Assembly: GCA_930367205.1 (NCBI GenBank)
Contig: OV884014.1
Location: 116,319,768 to 116,383,767 of the forward strand
Reading direction: 5' to 3'
Length of the DNA stretch: 64,000 bases
From: Acanthosoma haemorrhoidale
Lineage: Eukaryota; Arthropoda; Insecta; Hemiptera; Acanthosomatidae
Positions 12,570-24,000 of this stretch are shown piece by piece. The translations under genes and the position numbers were made by a program. Under the pieces are notes generated by a model, which ran no database searches, had not been told where the DNA came from, and saw only the letters and a list, made by a program, of their open reading frames with translations. How positions within the stretch are numbered: the stretch's first letter is position 1; each line of letters starts with the position of its first letter.

Positions 12570-12925
12570 AACTTCTTTTTTGTGATAAAATTACAATCTG
12601 CCTTGTTAGGCAATAAGTAATTGAGATAAATGTTCTCATTCATACAGTATTTATAAACAGTCAAGAGGCCTCCAAATCCACATGGTTGTCACCTCCCTCG
12701 CATGCGAAAGAGGAAACGGAGTCTTGGGAAGTCCCCTACGCTCGTCATTCAGCCGCGTAACCGGATACGAGTCAGTGGAGGCTGACGAAAAACGCGAGAG
12801 CCACAGACACTCAGGACATGATTGGAGAAACTGGCCATTGCCAGGACTCCCACTGTCACGCATTTATAGCAGGTCACGAGGCCACTGCCGTTTTATTATA
12901 GGGAGGATTATAGGGATGAGTGTGG
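12570..12925 (-). mobile_element. LINE-A 3' tail
   Basis: It matches the LINE-A 3' region (complement of ACAATCTGCCTTGTTAGGCA through GGATTATAGGGATGAGTG). The left side is a TATATATA tract followed by AACTTCTTTTTTGTGATAAA, the tail end of the minus-strand element. It includes only the last codons and the 3' UTR, with no useful frame. Confidence 0.82.
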
Positions 12926-12999
12926 ATTGAATTATACTAAAGTATTGGTAACGGAAGAAAGGGTTCAGCCATCCCAACATGGCTTAGAGTTGTGAAATG

Positions 13000-13583
13000 C
13001 CAAGGTCTCTGGGGAACCGAATTATAAATATAAGAAAACAAGTGGTCACTTTCAAAAAATTCAACGCAGGCTTAATATTCGCCCTTATTAATCTGCCAAA
13101 ATGTGTATTGCCTTTAAGCCCAGTGCCATAGACACACAGCCTCTATATATGATTTCTTTCAATATACTGACGTGAAGTCGGCAGGTCTACGGTTTGAGGT
13201 AGAAGCGGCTTGTTTACTTTGGGACCACCCCAATAATACCACTGCCTACAAACAAACAGGGATCGGTTTGTTGAACCCAGGACCTACGATAAACAGACCT
13301 TGGGCAACGGAGCATATATTCCTCGGCAAACATTCCTTTTCAGGGTAGGAACAGTTCTCCGAAGACGCAGAGTAATCACCTGCGCGAAGCCTACTCACAA
13401 TCAAGTTTGCCACTGTGGCACTTACTTCCGTTTCACTTCTAAAGCACAATGTTCAGTTATTACATTCTGAAAAAAATAATATGATTCTGTGTCCTTATCT
13501 CAAAAGGATATAAAGAATCATCTACTGAAACCCGGCAATAACAATGGTCGTTAAAGAATCTGCTAAAAGTCAACATCACTGGT
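13000..13583. other. Non-coding gap between LINE-A tails
   Basis: Moderately balanced composition, with short chance frames on the minus strand (13246-13449). No motif recognised. Confidence 0.4.
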
Positions 13584-13990
13584 TTATATATATATATATA
13601 TATATACGTATAACCTCTTTATTGTGCTTAAATTACAATCTGCCTTATTAGGCAATAAGTAATTGAGATAAATGCTCTCATTCATACCATATTTACAATT
13701 TTCATTCATACAGTAACTATAAACAGCCCAAGGGCCTCCCTCGCGTGTGAAGGAGGAAGCGGAGTCTTGGGAGGTCCCACACGCTCCTCCGTCAGCCGCG
13801 TAACCGGATACGAGCCAGTGGAGGCTGACCAAGACCGCGAGAGCCACATACGCTCAGGACATTATTGGAGAAACTGACCATTGCCAGGATTCCCACTGTC
13901 ACGCATTTATATCAGGTCACGAGGCCACTGCCGTTTTAGTCTCCGGTGAGGATTATAGGGATGAGTGCAGTGGCTGTGCTACGTGATTAG
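13584..13990 (-). mobile_element. LINE-A 3' tail with (TA)n at its 3' end
   Basis: A (TA)n tract at 13585-13606 is followed by CTCTTTATTGTGCTTAAATT, then the LINE-A 3' sequence up to about GTGATTAGG. The dinucleotide tract sits where a poly-A tail would be, as also seen at 12550-12570. Confidence 0.82.
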
Positions 13991-14288
13991 GGTTGTAACA
14001 TCACTGGTTAAATAAATATAACATAATTCTAGCTGGTTCTTGTATTTTACGTACAAATCCGCCCTTACTCCATGCGTACTCTAGCAAAGACTTCATAGCG
14101 GTAGAGCGGGCTTAGTACTTGTGGACGTTTGGTTATGTTGTTTTTCTATTCTGAATAGCCTCTGAGATTTGACGAATGGTTCATAGTTCAAAACGCTTAA
14201 TTTGTTTTTATATTTTGTCACAATATACACATATATATACTTATATGTGCAAAACTATAGAATGTATTCTAACAGCTGTTGCTTACAG

Positions 14289-14373
14289 GGGGAAGAGGCG
14301 GGACGGACGCAGGGTGACGGAAACGCAGGCCTACAACCAAACGCCACCGGACACTGGGCAAGACAAGTGTAAA
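14289..14373 (+). CDS. Candidate internal exon upstream of the GoLoco exon, same gene inferred
   Basis: A GC-rich 85-bp block lies between a good acceptor (TTGCTTACAG, AG at 14287-14288) and a consensus donor (AAA|GTAAGT, GT at 14374). It is open in one frame as one base plus 28 codons: GKRRDGRRVTETQAY, then NQTPPDTGQDKCK. The first base completes a codon begun in the previous exon. The last codon is whole, so the exon can splice in frame to the phase-0 GoLoco exon at 42744, giving ...DKCK|SAQELF.... The peptide is basic at its N-terminal half and polar, likely disordered, after that; no domain is recognised. The block matches no repeat in the window. Inference: an exon just 5' of GoLoco in the same RapGAP-like gene. 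It could instead be a chance frame with chance splice sites. Confidence 0.5.
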
Positions 14374-14991
14374 GTAAGTGTTATCATTACTATCATATTA
14401 TCTTCAAATAGCTCTATTGTTTATCCATCTGTCTATTTATGTATTGGCAGGTTCTTCAAGTACATGAAAAGAAATATTAAATAACTCTCAGTCAATAAAA
14501 GATTATTTATTCGTTTATTCAAATGTGATCTAGTCATATGCCTTTTTCAATATTTTTTAAAGAATAATTATTCAATCTAGCGTCTGCTTTCGGACTCATC
14601 GACATGGAGGCATTTATAATATGTTTAAAAAAAAAATTAGTTGGAGTTGGATGCAGTGAACAAAAATGTCTCTTTTTACTTCCTGAATGCGTCCACTTTC
14701 AGATATGGCAGTCCGGAAAAGGAGGAACGCTACCCATCTGAGAAATGTTTCTCAGAACGCATCCAGTCAAACATTTCACCGTGGAACGTCTTTCTGACCG
14801 AGTTGCATTTTATCAGTTTTTTATCTCATGAGGGCTGGCTAAGAAATTCGATGAGTCAAGAGAAAGATGTTTCCTGATCGGTTTCTTTTCAGGCAAAAAA
14901 AAAGGCTTTAGATTTATTTTATTATAAAAATACCTTAAAATACATAATATATTTAAAAATAATTTAAGCGCATTTTTCAATTTCTTCTATA

Positions 14992-15620
14992 GGGTGTCCC
15001 AGAATTCACGCAAGATTTGATTTAAATAGAAAACACAGTTTTTAGTATTTTTGTTGAAAAAAATATGAATTGTTAAAATTCCATGAACATTTGGCATAAA
15101 GGTTGGATTTCATTGATGGAGCGTTGAATTTCCTCTTTTAATGCACGGGTGGATGTGGGCTTGTTGACATACACCTTTGACTTCAAATAACCCCATAAAA
15201 AGAAATCTAAAGGTGTTAAATCACACGATCTAGGGGGCCAATTCTGATCACCGATACGAGAGAGTACACGACCTGGAAATGTCTCATGCAGTATTTGAAT
15301 TGTTTCATGGGCTGTATAGCATGTGGCACCATCTTGTTAAAACCACATATTGGCCACATAAATATCATCCAATTTCGGCACAAAGAACTTTGTTTACAAC
15401 GCCAAATTGATGTTCTTGGATTTTCAACAACACTCTCAAGCACTGCTTCGATATTGACATTTGAACGGCTTGTTTTTTGACGACCAGTGTGTTTAGTGTC
15501 TCCAACTGATCCAGTCTCCCTAAATTTTTCAATTAATATCTTCACAGTTGATGAAGTCGAAACACTATTCCGACCATATTTTGTATGAAATTTTCGAACT
15601 GCGGCCGCCAAACTATCATT
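14992..15620 (-). pseudogene. Mariner-like transposase relic with terminal repeat, internally deleted
   Basis: The left end GGGTGTCCCAGAATTCACGC looks like a terminal inverted repeat. The minus-strand frame (15216-15611) begins AAAVRKFHTKYGRNSVSTSS, then VKILIEKFRETGSVGD and GRQKTSRSNVNIEAVLESV, a helix-turn-helix DNA-binding half. After TSI it jumps to a frameshifted WFQQDGAT/NWPPRSCDLTPLDFFLWGY-type catalytic tail. The middle, with the first catalytic Asp, is absent. The 5' end is also truncated. This family is distinct from the mariner at 5854. Confidence 0.82.
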
Positions 15621-16390
15621 TTATCATTGATTATTTTCGTATGGGTTATTATTAATGTATGTATTTGTTTTCATTACTAGAGATCGTAATAAAAAATCCA
15701 TAGACGCTAAGCTAAGGCCTACAAAGTTTGACACAGTTGCCTCTGAGTACTAGTATTGTCACTGTTAGTTTGGTTTTCTCGTGCGGTTTTGATCTATGCA
15801 ATTCATGTAGACACTCATTTTCCCTCACGAGGTTGAGGGAACTCCGTCCAAACCTCTCGACCTATAATTCCTTATGGTAACAAAATTTCGGTCTCCGTAT
15901 TTTGTAGTATGGGGATAATTAAAAGTTGTTTTTTTTATTGTTTGCTACAATATTCTATTACCAAGCGTAAATAATTGTGGCATAAAAATAGATTTAGATG
16001 TGAGAGTGAAATTAAACCAACAGTGAGAGAATCGTCTCACAAAAGGTTTGGAGCATTAGGTAAATGGTTGGTGATTTGTTGGTAGGCCTGGCTTGTTTAC
16101 TGCCCCCCTCCCCACTTTCAACAAAACAATATATATTCCATCTGTATAAGCCCTGTAGAAGAGATATATGGAGTGAAAATCTCCCCTCGCATATTCTGTT
16201 TTTGTTGAATGTGCTGTTTTTTTCTCACTGTGTAGTGGTTCATAACATGTTTGTTATGCCCCAAAAAAATAAATATATAAATTGTAAAGGTGCATTGACG
16301 TATTGGGGGGATTTGAGGAATAACTGGCCTAATTTTTTTTTAAAAAATAACTAAGTATGGCTATTTAACAAATGATTAAATATTTCTCTT
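15621..16390. other. Non-coding stretch
   Basis: AT-rich, with short chance frames. No repeat partner or motif was recognised. Confidence 0.45.
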
Positions 16391-16393
16391 TTA

Positions 16394-16905
16394 TTATTGT
16401 AATAAAAACAACTTGACAATCACCCTCGTATTCAGCAACCTTTTGCCATCTAGTGTCATCAAATTTTCAATGCCGAATCGATCAAAATCAATTGGTTTTT
16501 GACCAAAATATCTGGAGATGATATTTGGGACATCGTCCAAATTTTGAAATTTTTTGTCACTTAGAAAATGTTGCGATCGGAATAAATGGAAATCCGATAT
16601 CGGGCGAGTACGGTGGTTGAGGCAATACCTCCTACACCAATTCATTATTTTTTTCCAGGGCTCTTGCGTAAAAAATAGGCTCTTGGGGTCTTGCATTATC
16701 TTGTTGCAGAATAACGCATTTTTTATTGACAATCGCTCGGCAATTTTCAATTAAAGATTGATTTACTCGACCCAATTGTTCACTGTTAAGATGTGCATTC
16801 ACAGTTTTTTCAGGTATCAGCGATGAGTGACCCCGCGAATACTCCACCGAACACACAAAAACGCCTTTTTGGAGTGTAAACCTGGCTTATATTCCACCAT
16901 GGGAT
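16394..16905 (-). pseudogene. Mariner transposase C-terminal relic, left arm of a foldback pair
   Basis: Minus-strand frames give PGLHSKKAFLCVRWSI, PEKTVNAHLNSEQLGRVNQS, VILQQDNARP (second catalytic Asp), FHLFRSQHFLSDKKFQNLDD and IDFDRFGIENL. These are the order and motifs of a mariner transposase C-terminal half with several frameshifts. The third Asp region (SPD...) is lost around 16610-16640. It meets a plus-strand copy of its own C-terminus at about 16905. Confidence 0.85.
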
Positions 16906-17145
16906 TTCCATTAATTCTGATCGCTAAAAATTTGAAAATTCGGATGATGTCCAAAATGCCATCTCCAGATATTTTGCACAAAAAGAAATATATTTTGATC
17001 GATTCGGCATTAAAAATTTGCACACTAGATGGCAAAAGGTTGTTGATAACGAGGGTGATTACATCATTGATTAAAAACAAAAACTTATTAAAAATTTATT
17101 TTTTGGCTTTCATGTGAAAAAAAAACGACATTACTTTCCGGTCCC
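16903..17145 (+). pseudogene. Mariner transposase C-terminal relic, right arm of the foldback pair
   Basis: The plus-strand frames give SDDVQN-, ISRYFAQKEIYFDRFGIKNL-like and RWQKVVDNEGDYIID-like residues, the same C-terminus as the minus-strand relic immediately to the left. It ends in ACGACATTACTTTCCGGTCC, a likely mariner 3' terminal repeat. The shared arm is about 150 bp (roughly 16424-16590 against 16903-17060). Confidence 0.75.
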
Positions 17146-17159
17146 TCTATTATTATACA

Positions 17160-17560
17160 GTTGTTGAAGTCAACAAAAGATGGGTTATGCGCATCGGAAA
17201 TGCCTCACTTCTAGACAGCGTTAGGCCTCACACTGAAATTTTGGTAAGGGACAAATCAAAGTAAAACCTTCGACCACCCGCTCTACAGTCCAGATTTGTC
17301 CTCTTGTGATTTTTTTGTTTTGCGCTCATGAAGAATGCTTGAAGGGTACGAATTCAAAAACAATATACAGTATATGCGCAATTGCTTGAAGGGTACGGAT
17401 TAAAAAACAATATACAGTATATGCGCAATTGCTTGAAGGGTACGGATTCAAAAACAATATACAGTATATGCGCAATTGGTTGACGGCGCGCCCTCAAACT
17501 TTTTTTAAACTAGGAATGACGAAGCTTCGAAATGGTTGGTAAAAGTGTGTTGAGGCTATG
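17160..17560 (+). pseudogene. Another mariner-like transposase C-terminal relic
   Basis: Shifted plus-strand frames give VRPHTEILVRDKSK, then HPLYSPDLSSCDFF (third catalytic Asp region), ECLKGYEFK and a terminal KWLVKV-type piece. It belongs to a mariner-like family different from its left neighbour. A 47-bp segment is triplicated inside it. Confidence 0.7.
17337..17477. repeat. Three tandem 47-bp units
   Basis: The unit GCTTGAAGGGTACGRATTCA... to ...ATGCGCAATT occurs at 17337-17383, 17384-17430 and 17431-17477 with only a few differences. A degenerate fourth start (GGTTGACGG) follows. It lies within the mariner-like relic. Confidence 0.97.
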
Positions 17561-20500
17561 TAAAGAAAAACTGATGGTTGTGTACGTTATTACTTGAGTG
17601 TATTATTAATCAATAAATGTCAATGTGAATTTGTCATGTAACTCTTAATAAGTACATTATTTATTTTTTATATTTTTATTTATTGACATTATTATGTTAT
17701 CCTAATGGTGCTGTGTGGTTCTCCCTAATAATAGACATGATTTGATTCCTCCATCGCCCATCATGCTGTGGTAAAATTAGTGAATTTGAAAGCTATTGTC
17801 TAGAAAGTTATAAAAGGTTTTTGTATTCAAATAAATTAAACAATTATTCCTAAGTTATACTCCAAGACAATTACGAATACCTGCCAACTCTTATTTCATT
17901 AATTTATTTCCTGTTAATTTTATCGTTCTAGTAATAATACCGAGCTGAGCCATGAAGTACTTATTATAGTCAGTAAGTAGCTAGTGAAACCCTTTTCAAT
18001 TAAACTTTTACGGCCGGTATAGTTTCAGTAATGATGGCGGCAGGTCTCTAATAAGAAGGGTTTTATTGCAAGCTATTACAGAACAATTAAGTTCGACTCC
18101 ACCCACATCCCTAGAATGGAAGTAATAAATTAAGTGGTATTATCATCTAGAATAATACTGCATGAACTGTGTGGTATTCAGTAATATAGGCGATTTTATT
18201 AATGTTATTTTATTCGTTCGCTTTAATAACCTTTAACAAAGGCCGGTTGGAAGTTTATGATTATTTCCCTTTGGAAGACTGACATGGAACCCACACTAGG
18301 TGAGGCTAAAAAGACAAGAACTAAACAGGCGCTTTGGACAACTGTACAGACTACAGTGTATCATAATAAACATATTAAATTAATTATGTAAGTGAGATAG
18401 ACAGTGACAGAGCAATCGGCTTGTTGTAGTAAAAAAAATTTGTTTCAAAAGTAATAATCAATAAACAAAAAAAAACAAGCCAATTCTGAAGCATCTACAG
18501 GAGGAAGGGCATCATGATGCAAAAGGTCTGATAAACCCAACAGTTTTGAAGATGAAATTTTTCGATACTGTAGAAGTTTTGAGAAAACTGCTTGTTCTTA
18601 TATGAAGAATATTATAAATTCACTCTACTCACTGTATAATAATTAATTTGGCCGAAAACATGTTACTCGGGTGTTGAATTCGACAAAACCCGAAATTTTA
18701 GATACTTACTGCACTCAGGGAAAGATTGAAAACTTAGATTCGACTTACAGCCGTATCATAAAATCAGGGCTGCATAATTTGATAAAAAGGTAAAAAGCTA
18801 TACTAAATGTTGTAACGTGTACGGTAAAAAGTTGAATTAGATGTGAATGAGGCGCCGATCGGGCCTAACTACAAACGAGATTTTTATTTATAGCTATTAA
18901 CTCGTTGTGGCCTGTAATTATGTCCATGGCTGGCGTGTAGGCAGTCGCCCACAAACTCAGGAGCAGTGGCGCCAAAATATGTTTTAAATAATATCACGGA
19001 ATAACAGTCTTGTAGCCGGGTCTAGGTCACTGCTGTCAGGTGCCAGTCTGCTATACTCGAGAAGAAACAGCATCCATCCATTAAAACAATTAGCGCATGT
19101 GCAAGGTTTATCTTAAACCCTTCACCTTTTTTTTTATTCCTCTTTGTCTGAGGATCCCAAAGAGATAAGGCTCACAGTCGAATGAAGTTGTATTATCTCA
19201 TTGACTTGAGGTGAGCAGGTGTGAAGCTATCAATCCATTGCAGGTTTTTTGCTGATTGTTTTCGCCTCTAAAACGCCATCAATAACAGCTGCTTTAAGAT
19301 GACATCTCGCAAGAGAGAGTCCATCGCTCTTTCAAACGGTGCATTTGAATTTTCTCTGTCAATTCAATAGCTCAGTATTCAGGTAGATAGGAGAAGCACT
19401 TTATTCCGGGCCCAAGTCCTCTATGAACAACTAACAAGTACTAGCAAAATTAACACTTACTCACAAAAAACAAATATCATATGACCACGAAAAGAAATCA
19501 TTCAGTTAAAACGCAGTCATAAATTAAAATAAATACTTATGAATGATAAATAATACATACCAGATAAATAAATGATTGAGAAAGGTGTTAGGCAAACATC
19601 ATGTTGTCAAGCTACTAATATGTCTGTCCATTCTGTTTTGAACTGTGTGAATTGTTCTTGGTTTTATGAAAAATGAGCAGTATTTTTTGAAGTATGTATG
19701 TATGGTAATAAGGTATAAATTTAAAAAATCCGCGTGGTTCGCTTATAACATAAGTGGTAGTATTTCGTGTAAGTCAGTTTTAACATCTGAAAATTTTCAG
19801 TATATGAGTCCCTCCGTTTATCAGGCGAGTACATGGCTTATTTGAAGCTTCTTCAGCGATTTGGGAAATGTTTTTTTGGGAATAATAGCAAAAGAAGCAA
19901 ATGTAAATTTAATATTTTCAAGATTTCAGAGAAAAATATTTAGAGTTCTGATAATTTCGTCACTATTCAGGGTAGTAAACAAATAAAAATTTTCATAAAG
20001 GTACTATTCAGCATTGAAGAAAAATATATACAAACATAATCAAGTAAAAAGAATATCTTTCTACGATTCTGAGTTGAGTAGACATTTTGATGCAGTGGTT
20101 AGTAGTATGCTCCATGTGCTGGGATTTAATTAACTATAGTTACAAAAAACTATAAAACTTTTTTTGCCCTAGTTGGGCAAGAAATCAATAAAATCTTAAT
20201 ATACCAAATGTTTGTTCCCATGACGATTGATGGCAGAGTTCTAATTCTGCATACAATAAGATTTTTTTCTCTCCACTGAAGAAAAAGCAGTAACATTGCA
20301 GGCCACCATTTTTCATCCCATTGGCTTACATAAGTAAGCGCACAACTCCTAAAAAAAGGACTCGCTCTTGACACCTGTGGATTGAAAGATTCACACCTGT
20401 CATGATTAATGATGTCATCAAATAATGTCACTACATTCAACTGCCTTATCGCTTCAAGACCCTCTGCAAAAGAGCCAGAAAAAAAATGAATAAGAGTTTT

Positions 20501-21254
20501 TTACCATCCTCTGACTGTGCCATCTACTGATGAGACATTTACTGACTCCAAAGCAAAAAAAAAAAGAAGATATATGTGCAATTCAATTTAGTTCCCTACA
20601 AATTGCTTTTCTTGCCTGTCTCCCTGCGACAGTCCTGAAGGAACACCTTTTACTCCCATCTCCTGTTGTCAGTTTTATTACCTACTCAATCTGTCGACTA
20701 CAACAACAGCCCGCGCCGTATAAACTGCCAGCCTGAATAACGGATCGTTTTAATGCGATTCGTTACTGTAATTATTACCTTTATCTTTTATGAATCCACT
20801 CTTTAATAACTGACCTTTTGAATGAGGTTTTAATCGATGCAATTAAAACAATACAAAACCCCCTCGGTTGGGAGAATTCTACCCGGTCCTCTGCGAAAAA
20901 TTGATAATATTTGGTGTGAAATGTTATATTGCAAGCTTCACAAGTTTTCTCTTCCAATTGATTGTATATTCCGGAAAAAATTGCATGCCATGGAAATTCT
21001 TTTCGAAGGATAGCTCTCCGTTTATAAATAGTCTTCAAGAGCAAAACTGGTCGTAGAGACTCGTATACAGGGCAGCCTCCATGATCCGGGGTAATGAGGG
21101 AGAGTAGATAAACGAAAAATACCTCTTTATAGGTTAACTTTGATGTAAATAAACAAAAAACAAATATATTTTTGTTTTCAAAATGTACACATATGTATTC
21201 TTAAAACGAAAGAATTATAAACTAATAGCTGCAGAACTATTAAATTATATTAAA
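17561..21254. other. Long non-coding stretch
   Basis: AT-rich with scattered GC-richer patches (18900-19080, 20530-20740). Minus-strand open frames of 96 codons (20150-20440) and 87 codons (20781-21044) have no recognised domain. No repeats shared with the rest of the window were noticed. Confidence 0.4.
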
Positions 21255-22800
21255 AATTCAGAATTTCTATCTTTAAAAAAATGTGATAAGATGGTCAACT
21301 GCCCTGTAGTGCTTGATTTGTAGATTGATGAGCGGTTCAAATGAATCCCCCTCAATGTCCAACATATTACTTTAGGACAGGGGTGGCCAAGCCAAATGAT
21401 GTAATGAATATTTTCAAAACTTAGATTAGTATGGTGATGAACTATTATATTATCTATAAAAGTTGTATTCATAAGTTCTATACACAGGAATAAGTTACTT
21501 TCATGTAAATAAATCGTTGAAGTGTCCAGTTTTCCATTGTTTAACGTTCTGTATACTTCCCATCCTACTTATCCAAGCATTGTATTTTTTATTTATTATG
21601 CCCATTATCGTTAACTCCCATACCGGATGATTATGATATGGTCGCTCGCCCATTATTTATTCTAAAATATTTCTGCAATAAATGCATTTTGTTTTGTTTT
21701 TTGAAGAAGTTTTAAGATGGCTCAGCTTCGCCTCTGTCTTATTATTTTAACCTCACATTTTTATTATTATTCTTGTGTTAATAATCACTTTGGTAATGTA
21801 TCATAACTCCGCGAGCCACATATATAATTATATATCCCTATATTTCATTTAAACCCACTATAGACATTTTTTTGGAGTGACAAATTGAAACATAATGAGT
21901 TATTATTATTGTGTTTACTATTAGTCTTACATGTAAACACAGATAATATAATAATAATGATACTAAACGCGTCATATATTCACAAGAATATTATTTTAAA
22001 ATCAAAGTTAATTTTTCTCATAATTTCGATAGTTAATTTTTGAATTTATGCATGTATTTTTTTAATACATTACTTTTCACTCCTTTGGCCATTATAAAAT
22101 AAATATATTTTGTGAAATTGTGCCGGAAGAATGTACAAGTCGGCCCGCGGGTCGGCCACCCCTGCTTTATGACATGCCAGACTCACTATGCAAATGCATG
22201 TCAACTATTTCGTCATCAGTGAGCTGTCGGTATCCTTTATCATTCTTGTCTATTTTCATCTATTGAACCATATCGTCTTTGTCTACGTTATTTAAATCAG
22301 AAATTGTTCCTACAATCTCTCAAGGCATGTTTCAATGTCGTGGATTATACTTTACAACTACCTTGTCGATTTCTTATATTGTTCTCCGTGCAAGTTGTAG
22401 TGTTTCCGAAGGGGAAAGATTGGCCCCTCCTTCACACATTTTCAGGACATCGCGCAATTTTCTTCAAGAATAACCAAGCTAAGAGTAGTCTTTGTGTAAC
22501 ATCGTTTTAAACTGGCTATCACAACTTGGGCTGACTTAACGAAGATACATTAGATGATAGATAATAGAAGAAAGTTTGTCCGTCGTTGAAAATGTATTCA
22601 GATGGGCGAGATGGTGCGTTGTCCAGTAAAAGAACTTTTTTTTCTTGAAAAAACACTCTGATTCATCGCAAAAAAAACATAAAAAACACTGCATGTTATA
22701 TCTATGCCATTGAAGGTTGCTATAAGCCCTACCATAACATTTCTAACCGACCATTTATAATTAGTTTCGGAAATAGACTCGCTGTGTCGGTCACACTGCC
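21255..22800 (-). pseudogene. Pogo/Tigger-like (DDE_1) transposase relic interrupted by a hAT element
   Basis: On the minus strand, 22560-22640 gives [20 protein letters not shown], matching the second-Asp block of pogo/jerky transposases. [11 protein letters not shown] follows, matching their L-P-P-N-V-T-S-L-I-Q-P block. Further on, NDKGYRQLTDDEIVDMHLHS fits the acidic C-terminal region. The reading then breaks at the hAT element (21378-22164) and resumes in the same frame on its far side (DIEGDSFEPLINLQIKHYRA, then VDHLITFF). The region 22650-22800 is plausibly the preceding part. Many stops and frameshifts are present. Confidence 0.72.
21378..22164. mobile_element. Non-autonomous hAT element with 8-bp target duplication
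   Basis: The left end CAGGGGTGGCCAAGCC and the right end GGTCGGCCACCCCTG are inverted repeats of the Charlie/hAT type. The flanking octamers are CTTTAGGA (21370-21377) and CTTTATGA (22165-22172), seven of eight identical, as expected for hAT's 8-bp duplication. The interior (787 bp in total) is AT-rich with no transposase frame. It interrupts a pogo-like relic. Confidence 0.9.
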
Positions 22801-23576
22801 TTACGAAAGCGGACGCCCAGACTTCCTCCATACCATTAGTCAGTGGCAAGGAGGTCCTCAGGACTAGGGACTCGTGCCAGGAAGTCGAGAATTAATACGA
22901 GCGCCCGACTGGAGTACGAGTTATTGTCTGAGACCAAGGAAGCATAAATTGTTAATTGTCGGTACAACTTCTTTGCTCTTCGCTACGGTAGCAGTGTCTC
23001 CAAAAGGAACCATAATAATATTTATAGATATTTACAAATTGTCGTATATAATATCCTGCGAAAAAAAGGATTCCTACATTCGTGGTGACTTAAACTAAAC
23101 CTAAAGAAAGGGTGAAAACTTTATGGTAGTAAGATTCAATGGTTCATCCGATGTTGAGTGGCTTCTAATTGTTTAGGCCAACGAAATTTGGACACAAAAA
23201 TGTAAATATTATATAAATGAACATGTATTTAAGATTAAAACTTTAAATGTAAGTTTTGAAATGTATTTATTTTATTTGTTCTAAACAGCAATCTTATTTT
23301 TTGGTAACGTCAACTTAAGGAAAAAAATATTTTGGAAAACTATAAATTTGAAGCAGTAAGTAAAGTAGGGTAAGCTCTGGACCCAAAGATAATGCTTTGG
23401 GCTTTGGGGGAACGATGCTTTGGGCCGGGGCTTAACCTGGGAACGTTGACGTGGCGGCTGTTCAAGACAGTTCCCCTTGGAAGGTGGATATCCACTTCCT
23501 TCGACATCATTAATTCACCAATGAAATCTGAGGTCTTTTTGGGAATCGTGACCCCTGATTGTTTTTAATCATTTCT
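22801..23576. other. Non-coding stretch
   Basis: No feature was recognised. A 74-codon plus-strand frame at 22874-23098 has no motif. Confidence 0.4.
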
Positions 23577-24000
23577 CTAGACTATTATCTGTAAATGAAA
23601 GGTTCGCGGAAAGCGTTTAGTAAAAAGATGTTTTAGTTTTTGAACACAGTTATTCTGACGGTTTAAACATCTTTCTGAGATTTTTTTAATAAATAGATCT
23701 GCGGAAACTTCTCGAAACATATTTTTCCTATCTGTAATAGTATCGGTTGCTAATCCTAGTTCATCTTGACAAAATTTAGTAGATGTATATTCTTTTGTCC
23801 TGCAGTATAGAAAAATAACAAATTTATTAAATGGCAAATTAGTATTTTCCAAAAATGTTCCTTTCTCAATCCAAAGGTTTCTTTGCAGCCTCTCAAGTTG
23901 CATCTCCATCTATCCTTTTCGCCATTAGAACACATTTTTTCACTATGCAATACCTCCTTAGATTTAAGAAACAAAACAGCTTTTTCCTTCGTATCTACTT
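23577..24000 (-). pseudogene. Merlin / IS1595-like (ISXO2-type) transposase N-terminal relic
   Basis: Two overlapping minus-strand frames, joined by a frameshift near 23830, read KDRWRCNLRGCKETFGLRKE, then GTFLENTNLPFNKFVIFLYC, DELGLATDTITD and MFREVSADL. The pattern W-R-C-x-x-x-x-C, S/L-R-K-G-T-F, then a long helix and T-x-x-x-W/R-x-x-x-x-R-E is typical of the N-terminal half of IS1595/ISXO2-type transposases, to which eukaryotic Merlin elements belong. The catalytic DDE core is not present. Confidence 0.6.

Noticed and set aside
17337..17477. Regular repeats that might suggest a CRISPR array
   Set aside because: The units are directly tandem without unique spacers and lie in a eukaryotic transposon relic.
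20150..20440. 96-codon minus-strand open frame with several Trp and Cys residues
   Set aside because: No known motif and no neighbouring related frame; kept only as an unexplained frame.
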